Assembly: GCF_018691265.1 (NCBI RefSeq)
Contig: NW_024881296.1
Span: 4,681,427 to 4,745,426 of the forward strand
Length of the DNA: 64,000 nucleotides
Direction: 5' to 3'
DNA from: Tyto alba
Taxonomy: Eukaryota > Chordata > Aves > Strigiformes > Tytonidae
The notes below the pieces were generated by a model that was not told the DNA's origin, did no database searches, and worked only from the letters and a program-made list of their open reading frames with translations. This document shows, piece after piece, positions 56,800 through 64,000 of the stretch. Position numbers and translations under genes: made by a program. The stretch's first letter is position 1. The number at the start of each line of letters is the position of its first letter.

Positions 56800-57850
56800 C
56801 GCCGAGGGCTCCCCGCGAAGCCCCTCAGACGCCCACCGCCCCCGCCAGCCTTGCCGCCAGGCCCGGTCCCTGGGCTGCTGGACAAAACCTCTCTGGAGAA
56901 GAGTCCCAGACGCCTCCGACCCTTCTTAAGCCGGCTGGCGTTTGACAGCCTACCTGAGGGGAGAAGCGGCGCTCGGGATCGGGAGCTCCGACTGTCGCGA
57001 CTTGACGCGACAGGCACCGTGGCGGAGCGGCGGGCTCGGGGCCCGCAGCGCCTGGGGAAGGTGAGCGTGTGAGGGGAAACGTCCGGCTCCCGCTTGGCCG
57101 AGACTTGCCGCCGCCGGGACCCAGGACAGGCCTCGTCCCCTCCCGAGCCCGGCGGGGGCCCGGCCCGGCTGCCCAGCGCGCGGCGGAGGGCGGGGGGAAC
57201 GCGCGATGGGCGGCGCCATCTTGGGGGCGACGGGAGCCGCTCGGGACCAAACGTCCTTCCGCCCGCCGCCATGGGGTCGCGGGAGCCCTGCCGCCGGCTG
57301 GAAGCGGTGCTCGGCGCCCTCTACGACCTGGGTGGGTGAGCGGGGCCGCGCCGTGGGCTGCCGGTCGTGGGGAATGGGGCCGGGCCGGGCGCTGCGCCGT
57401 GGCCGGCAGCACCGCGGCCTTCCCTGGGGGTCGGGCGTGTTCACTCTGAAGCGGAGCGACGGCGGCCGCACACGGCTGACTCGGGGCATGCGTTCGGCAC
57501 GCAGGTGAGGAGCGCGGTGCTCGGGGCGCGGCGAAGGACAGCGAGGCGAGCGTAGGGGCGGCGGCGGCGGCGAAGAAGAAGAAGAAGGAGAAGGAGGAGG
57601 AGGAGAACCGAGGACCGCAGCCGGCGGCGGGCGGGCGGCGGGGAGCCCGCGACTTTTTTGGGGAGCTGCGGGCTGAGCTGGCCGCCGCCGGCCCGCCGCC
57701 CCCCGCCACGCCGCCGGCCGTGGAGGTCGTGGTGTTTCGCGGGAGGAAGAGGAAGGGGCGGCCCAGCCCCTCGGTAGCACCCACCGGAGGTGCCCAGGTA
57801 GGACCGGGGAGCGGGTGGGCCCCCCTGCCCCAGGCACGCCCACGCCTGCA
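56800..57850. promoter_or_regulatory. Bidirectional CpG island of GNPAT and C1orf131
   Basis: GC-rich, CpG-dense DNA spans the region between the GNPAT exon 1 candidate (minus strand) and C1orf131 exons 1-2 (plus strand). The motif GCGCCATCTTG at 57213-57223 fits the reverse complement of a YY1 site and lies about 50 bases upstream of the C1orf131 start. No TATA box is seen. The same head-to-head pair is known in human 1q42. Confidence 0.8.
56954..57110 (-). other. GNPAT: Candidate GNPAT exon 1 (probably 5'UTR)
   Basis: The best minus-strand donor in the CpG island is CCCTCAG|GTAGGC, setting an exon edge at 56954. The frame that would join phase 0 to the next exon is open but holds no ATG for about 1 kb upstream. 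If used, this exon is therefore non-coding and translation starts in exon 53706-53897. The upper limit is arbitrary. No sequence like the serine-rich mammalian N-terminus was found. Confidence 0.4.
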
Positions 57851-60800
57851 GGCGTGGGTGCTGCTGTCCCCGAGTAGGAGCGGCCTTCTAACGGGGTGCG
57901 CACCCTGGGCACGGTGCCCGTACCGGTGAATATCTTGCTGCTTCTTTAAAGCACAGATAGATGGGTTTTTGTGAAGCCGCACCAGAGAGTTGCTGCTGAG
58001 CAGGTACTGGACTGGGATGCCCTTTCCTGGTGACAGTTAAAACCAAATAAAATCCTCTGCGTGTCTGTTGGTTTTGCTTTTTCCTGTCTCCTTAGTCTGC
58101 CACCATAAATTGTGAGATGTCTTCCATAATGCCCCCTCCAGTGTCTAGTTTCTTCCCTCTTGCTAATACAGCTGCCTGGAAATCTGGGATCCTTTGGTGA
58201 TCTGTGTGCTCAGCTTGATGGCATCCAGTCCTGCTGATTTCCAACAGGGCTGCTGGTAGGGGTGGGAGCAGGACTCGAAGACTTTTTTTCCCAATTTCCA
58301 GAGATCTCTGGATAACTATCCTATATTTGAACTAGATGTATCCCAACAAAATAAATTGATCTGCAGATAGGACTGCTGATACAGCAAGAAGTGAATGAAA
58401 TGGGAAGCAAAGCCTCTTTACTTCTGTGCCTAAGTGTTGTGTGTGCTGCTCCGTTCTCGTTAACAGGAGTGGATGTGAGGTGCGAAAGCTTTCTTCTCTG
58501 GCATCACAGCAGCACTTGGCTGTTCACCAGCAATGGGGGAAGGCATGACAGCATTAGATCTCAGTCCTCTGATATGGTTTGTTGGTACTGAATTTATTCG
58601 TGCTACCAAAAACTGTAGCTGAGTTGCTACAACAGAGAGGCCTGGATAGGCTTGACTGGAAGCTGAGCTGCGTCCCATGCCAAGCAGAGGGTCCATTGCT
58701 AATTGATTGGTCTCCAGATTTTATAGCTTCTCTGGTTGTTTTCTTTGAGCCATGTTTATGGCCATAACATCAGAAGCCCAATTCTAAAATAAGGTCTGAT
58801 GGACAAGCACATGACTGTCTCAAATTCAGGAAGATTTACTGGTATCTGGGGTTTGACTGCTTGGAATTAGGAAGTTCAAGAGACTGACCAAGCAGTTGGT
58901 TGAATCCATAAACTTTTGTGCTTTTTCTGGAATGTTTTCCTCTAAAAATTGCCCTAGATAATTATTTTCTTATGCTTTATTATAACTTAAATTTTTCTTC
59001 CTGAAAAGACTGGTGTTAAGCATGTTAGTAAAATGGTCTGAAAATAACCATGTTTATTTGTCATTGAAATGGACAGTTTTATATAGAAGCTTTTTGCAGA
59101 GTTGGGAGAAGTTTGGGTTTGGCTCCGCTGAATGCAGAGGGAAGCCCTGACGTAACCCTGGAACCTGAACCTGTGACTAAGTATGACTTAAAGTCCTGGA
59201 GAGTGAAACCGAAATGCGTTAAAAGCATTCAGGTTCAGTTGTAATATATATGTAGTACTCCTGCTTCCTTGGAGGGGATAGTGCTCTTGAGAGCAAACAG
59301 GGAAAGACAAGCAAGCGGATACTCTTGAACAGACTGCAGTTTCCCTGCCCATGCTGCCTGCACCAGAGGCAGAGCATCCACTCAGAGAGGTTGTTCAGCA
59401 CGTCCTCTCCAAAATCAGGAGTCAGACACAATCTAAAACAAACCTGGGAGATTTGTTACTGTCCCATGTGGGACACTAGCAGGTGTGGAGCTCTCCCTGG
59501 GGATTTTGCACTTCTTTTTCTTCCTAGGATACAATCTGTCCCCCCTTGGAGAGTTCCCCTCCAAACTGAGAACTGCTGTTGAAAGGTCTCCACGTAAATC
59601 ACGGAATAGAGAAGATGGAGTTTTCACTGATCTCATTTTGAGCAAGTAGTTTCTTTAAACAGCTTAAGTGGGGTCCGCCATCTCCTGACAGTGTCATCCT
59701 TTGGAGCCGTTTCTCTTGCATTAGTTAAGCTGGATATGTGCTCTAATATATGTCCACACAGTTGCAAATTAAGCCTCTGCGTGTTGCCACCGGCTGTCAG
59801 TATATGTGCTATTACCACTGCACTCTCTGTCTCAAACAAAATGACTTAAGGTTTGTGTCCTATCCTGCATCAGCAGTTTGGTATGGATTTGGAAATGGAA
59901 TTATGCGTGACGTATAGCTCACATGTGGCAGTTTTTATTTTATAAAATGTAATTTATTCTTGAAAGGATAAAAATTAATTGCAGCTATTAATATCTTTCT
60001 GAATTATGAAACCCTTTGTAAGTGTTAGGAGATGATCCAGGCAAGAAAATGAAGGACAAAGCTGTATGCACTGTGCTATAATGGTACCCTATAAATTGTG
60101 CAAGGTCATTCCAGTAAGATCCTGTAATATCTGAATATTAAAAATGTCACTGAGGCTGTCTCTTTTCATAAATCCGGGTAACAAAGCTGGAAAAAATAGT
60201 GCTGGAAAGCTGTATACTCTTCCCAACAACTCTTTCTACATTTCACTGCTTTCCAAAAAACTATCACAGTGGACATTTAAACCGGTGTTACTTGTTATAT
60301 TAATTCCAAATGTTTTGTTTGTAGACCAAAAGAGTGGATGAAGATAAAAATGTGAACGAACAAGAATTTAACTTTGAAAAAGTAAGTCAGCAGGGCCTAT
60401 CTAACCTCACTATTTTAGTGTGCAGGTATGTGTATCTATATCCTTGTGAAAGCTACGGTGGGACCAATGGGAAGCACTTCCAGAAAAGGTTATCTTGGTG
60501 AGGATTTCCCAATAGGTAATTTTGGCCGTATGCCGTGTCAAAGGAGAAGCATGCTGGCTCTTGTCAACTGCTTTGTGTGAAGAGAGGCATGTTGCAACTC
60601 TGTGGCCTTTCTTTCAAATCTGTCAGAGAGAATTTGAGGAGGATCACTGTATGTTACCTTTGTAAAGCTATGTGAGTACCCATAATGTTTAACATAGCTC
60701 TTTCAGGCCCATATTGTTAATCTTGGATTTCTGATCTCAGGTGGGATGGGAAAAAAAGTGTATTGGCATCTACTTTTGAAACAGCAGATTACTTCTTTCC

Positions 60801-63410
60801 ATTTGTCTTCTTATTCTCACTTGTTCTTATATGAGCATAACTAGCATTGACCTTCTTAGGTACTGATTTGTTTACAGATCTGTGCAAGTGGTTTTATATG
60901 CCTGATCTCTGCTCAGGGATGTGCTGTGATCCAGTGAAATGTTTCACTGGAAATTCTGCATGGAGCTTTGTACTGCTGAGCACAATGGGGATTTAACCAC
61001 TGACTTTAAAAATAGTATGAATTCACCACAGGTTTTGCCAGGGTATTCTTGTATAGTGTCAGCTATGCATGTGTGTGTAGTCAAACCAACTTCATCAATG
61101 CCCGGCTGTGTTTCTCACTGGTTAAGTGCGCTGCAGCCAAGAAATGAGAACAGTCTGTAAATGTTGGGTGCTGTGGGTAGCACATTTCATTGTTCTTCTT
61201 TGTGCAGCACAACATGATTCCTTTTTATATGGAGGAGATCCATTCCATTGTGTTGTTTTATGTGAAATGAGGAGGTTCAAAAATTGTCCCCCTGACAGTC
61301 TTCACCATCCAGAGATTAGATGGACAGTGGTTAACTGTTCTGCAGTATGGCTCCAAACTCAGTTAGTTTTATTTTATAGTATGTTGATTTCAGGTATTAT
61401 CCAGGGTTTCTTTGGGAGTATGACTTTGTTGTAGTCTGTCAAGAGCTATTTTACAAGAGGCTGGGCAAATTATGAAATGCTTGCAATTTTCTGTAATGTT
61501 CTAGGCTCGTCTGGAAGTACACAAGTTTGGAATCACTGGCTACAAGAAGCAGGAACAACGTATATGGGAACAGGAGCGTGCTATCATGCTGGGAGCCAAG
61601 GTAATTGTCACTTGGTTTGTGCTGAGCAGTCACCCAGCTGTTACAGTGCAGGAAAGCAGTAAAAAACTCTGGGGGGTTTTGGCACCACCTTTTTAAAACA
61701 CAAGATCCCCTACCCTGACCCACTTCATCCTTACTTTTACATATTCTATTCTGTCTTGTCTATTTTCTGTTGATGTTTGTAAAATTAGTCTGGTTGTGTT
61801 ATCAGAGATGTTGTACAGATGAAATACAGCTGATTGGGGTGGAAGACAACACTTACCAATTTTTAATCAGGCCATTCAAAACTAAAATGTTGAAGGGAAG
61901 GGCTTGCTTTTTAAAGCTTCGCTGTCCCGGTGAGTTAAAGATGGCGAAAACTTTTCAGTTTGATTCATCATCAGTAATACAAAAGAGAAAAAGAATTTTG
62001 TAGGTCTTTTTTGGTGGGTGTGGAGGAGTGTGGGTTTTCTTTCTAGCTCAGTGTATATGTGGAAATCCTGTAGGTTTGATGTAGAGCATAAACATCCCTC
62101 CTTACTGTCTCCGGCATGAAAGATGTGGTTTCGATGTGTCTACCTTACATCCCTTCAGTCCCTTCCTCTCACCCAAGAGGAAATAAACAATTTCTGATGT
62201 TCCCCTACCACCATCTGAAAAATATTGTCCATGCAAGTGTGTGAATATTTTTTAACCTACTTGAAATTTTCAATCAGTGGTATCCCTCCCAATCTTTATT
62301 TCAGCCCCCCAAAAAAGAACATGTGAACTACAGGACTTACCAGGAGAAAATGAAAGAGAAGAAAATGGCAAAGGAGTATGATAAGGGAAAGGTTTGTGTA
62401 AAATTTTCTGTATAAAAAGGCAACATGTAAGAGCTAGCCCACAAACCTGACAGATAACGCCTCAGGCGCAGGAGGAGTGCCTGAGCTTGACACCTGCTGC
62501 TCCCCATGGAGTGGGTTCCTGATGAGTAGGACTCATCATGTTGTAGTGGGTTTCACTGCCTCATCCTTTATGGCTGATAGATTGATGACACAAAATCAGC
62601 AGTTGGTTTTGTTCTTTTTTTTTTTTTTTTTTTTTCCGTGCCTCCTAAGAGAAAAAAAATGGCCTTCAATTAAAGTTTGTTGCATGTTGTCTAACCACAG
62701 AGAGCCAGATCTTCAGCTGGTTTTATATCAGCACAGTTCCATCTAGGATCTTGCTCATTGTTTAAAGCAAGGGTGAGGTTTCTCTTGCATCCATCCTGTA
62801 GCACAGCCCATCTGGCTCCAAGCCTACTCCCTGCCTCCCCATGGAGTCTTCTCATGTAGGTGGGAGCAAGGCGGGTAATTGCTCTGTCAGCCTGTTTCCT
62901 GCCACCCTCTTTCCCAGGGGACCTATTTCTCTGTCACATGGCTCAAAGCACATCCAGGGCATGGCCAGAAGTGGTTGAACCCTGTTATTTGACAGGTATG
63001 CTCAATCAGGCAACTAGGCACACCTGCCTGGGAGCAAGTCTTTTGACCCAAGGATCTGTCACATGCCCAAGAAGCAAGCCTGTCCTCCTGCGGTGGGGTT
63101 TGTGCCTCCCCACGTGGCAGGGGCAGCCTGTTGGTCATGAGAGGGCTGTAATTCCCGTAAGGTGACAGGAAGGGCTCTGGGCACTCCTAGCAGTGCCTCC
63201 ATAACGCATTGCATCACTTGGCCTGTCAGAAGGTCTCCCAACCTGCTTTAAATGCCTGCTGCTCCGTGAAGCAAAGGGTACCACGTGTTTTGAGTGCAGA
63301 CGGTTGTTTAGCCAAGATGCTCAGATCTCTTTTCATTCAAATATGTATCTTTAAAAGCAGGAACATAAAGGTGATTCTCTCAAGAAGAAGAAGAAAGAAC
63401 AGAAGGAGAG
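57271..63410 (+). CDS. C1orf131: C1orf131 homologue (SSU processome protein), six exons, 3' end outside window
   Basis: C1orf131 is a nucleolar protein found in the human small-subunit processome, the counterpart of yeast Faf1, so it works in 18S rRNA maturation. Exons: 57271-57331, 57505-57797, 60325-60381, 61505-61600, 62305-62391, 63361-63410, all GT-AG and in frame (214 codons plus two bases). The family core is clear: [18 protein letters not shown], then [20 protein letters not shown] and [14 protein letters not shown]. Exon 2 is low complexity, with alanine and lysine/glutamate runs ([16 protein letters not shown]), a RARDFF-like motif ([13 protein letters not shown]) and [14 protein letters not shown]. 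The sixth exon encodes a lysine-rich stretch ([11 protein letters not shown]). The start lies in GCCGCCATGG, a near-perfect Kozak context. The final exon, expected to carry the conserved C-terminus, was not found before 64000. Confidence 0.93.
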
Positions 63411-64000
63411 GTGAGCTGTTTTGAACATGGTTAAAATGAACTTGCTTTGTATAGCCTCTCCAGCATATTTCCCCCCGTGTAACTATGCACAGTCTTATAC
63501 CAGAAGGCGTGCAGTCACTGTGGAAGGAACTTCTCCAGCTGCAGAAGAACTTGGTCACAAAATGATGATGTTGCTCTGTGTCTAGCAGTTTCAGAGGCTT
63601 TAGTTACGCAGCTTAACTGAAAATATGTCAGTTCTGCCCCGACATGTCTAAGAACGCAGCTGGAGGTGAGATGGATGTGCGGACCCAGGATGTGCCACGT
63701 ACTCGGAGCACTTGCCCTGAGATGTAATTAATGCAAAACACGAGATACAGTATACAGAGGCTTGAAAGATGAAGTGGCATTCTTAGTCACAGTATAGCAG
63801 GTTCACTGAAATGTGCTCTATATCTTCTTCTTCTAGCCAAGTGTCTTTATGTTTCTAAACTTTCTGAAATGTAAATCATTCTGTAATGTGCTGCAAATTT
63901 TGAATGGCTATGCAGGTAATAAATATTCTGGGGTCATTACCTGCTATGATTTAATATTCCATAATACCAAACACCTATTTCATAAATAGGTGACATTTTT
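63411..64000. other. C1orf131 intron sequence to the window edge
   Basis: This begins at the GTGAGC donor after the sixth exon. No further exon, repeat element or RNA gene was recognised; the sequence is AT-rich. Confidence 0.6.

Noticed and set aside
56825..57982. 385- and 320-codon minus-strand open frames in the GNPAT/C1orf131 CpG island
   Set aside because: Composition-driven frames with no similarity to known proteins, overlapping C1orf131 exons 1-2 on the other strand. One shares the phase of GNPAT exon 1 but has no usable ATG near the donor.

Overview
The window is vertebrate nuclear DNA, almost certainly from a bird. Five multi-exon housekeeping genes with canonical splice sites and CpG-island promoters can be rebuilt exon by exon: PSMB1 (-), TBP (+), PDCD2 (-), GNPAT (-) and the start of C1orf131 (+). 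The bird assignment is inferred from the compact introns, a 302-residue TBP with only six consecutive glutamines, the joining of two blocks that are separate in human (PSMB1-TBP-PDCD2 at 6q27, GNPAT-C1orf131 at 1q42), and the style of the LTRs. Species cannot be fixed; the LTRs look more like those of Neoaves than of chicken, but that is an impression.

Layout. 1-10.2 kb: no recognised gene. 10.26-16.79 kb: PSMB1, six exons. 16.8-18.1 kb: GC-rich divergent PSMB1/TBP promoter, interrupted by an LTR-like insert. 19.92-26.87 kb: TBP coding exons, then about 1.1 kb of 3'UTR. 28.0-29.4 kb: gap between the convergent TBP and PDCD2 ends. 29.62-35.48 kb: PDCD2, six exons, with a 494-bp LTR in intron 4. 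36.22-53.9 kb: GNPAT, fifteen coding exons, with a 1.04-kb LTR in one intron and one GC-AG intron; its 3' end lies only about 0.5 kb upstream of PDCD2. 56.8-57.85 kb: CpG island shared head-to-head by GNPAT and C1orf131. 57.27-63.41 kb: six exons of C1orf131, which runs off the right edge.

The genes are not one pathway. They cover protein turnover (PSMB1), transcription initiation (TBP), ribosome assembly (PDCD2, C1orf131) and ether-lipid synthesis in peroxisomes (GNPAT). They share broadly active promoter architecture, with YY1-type ATGGCGGC or CCATCTTG motifs near the starts.

Most unusual points: a perfect three-unit heat-shock element in the U3 of the GNPAT-intron LTR, degenerate in its relative in PDCD2; an LTR inside the PSMB1/TBP promoter; a GC-AG intron in GNPAT; and the PDCD2|GNPAT junction. 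I found no wholly new system; no CRISPR array, tRNA or rRNA gene was seen.
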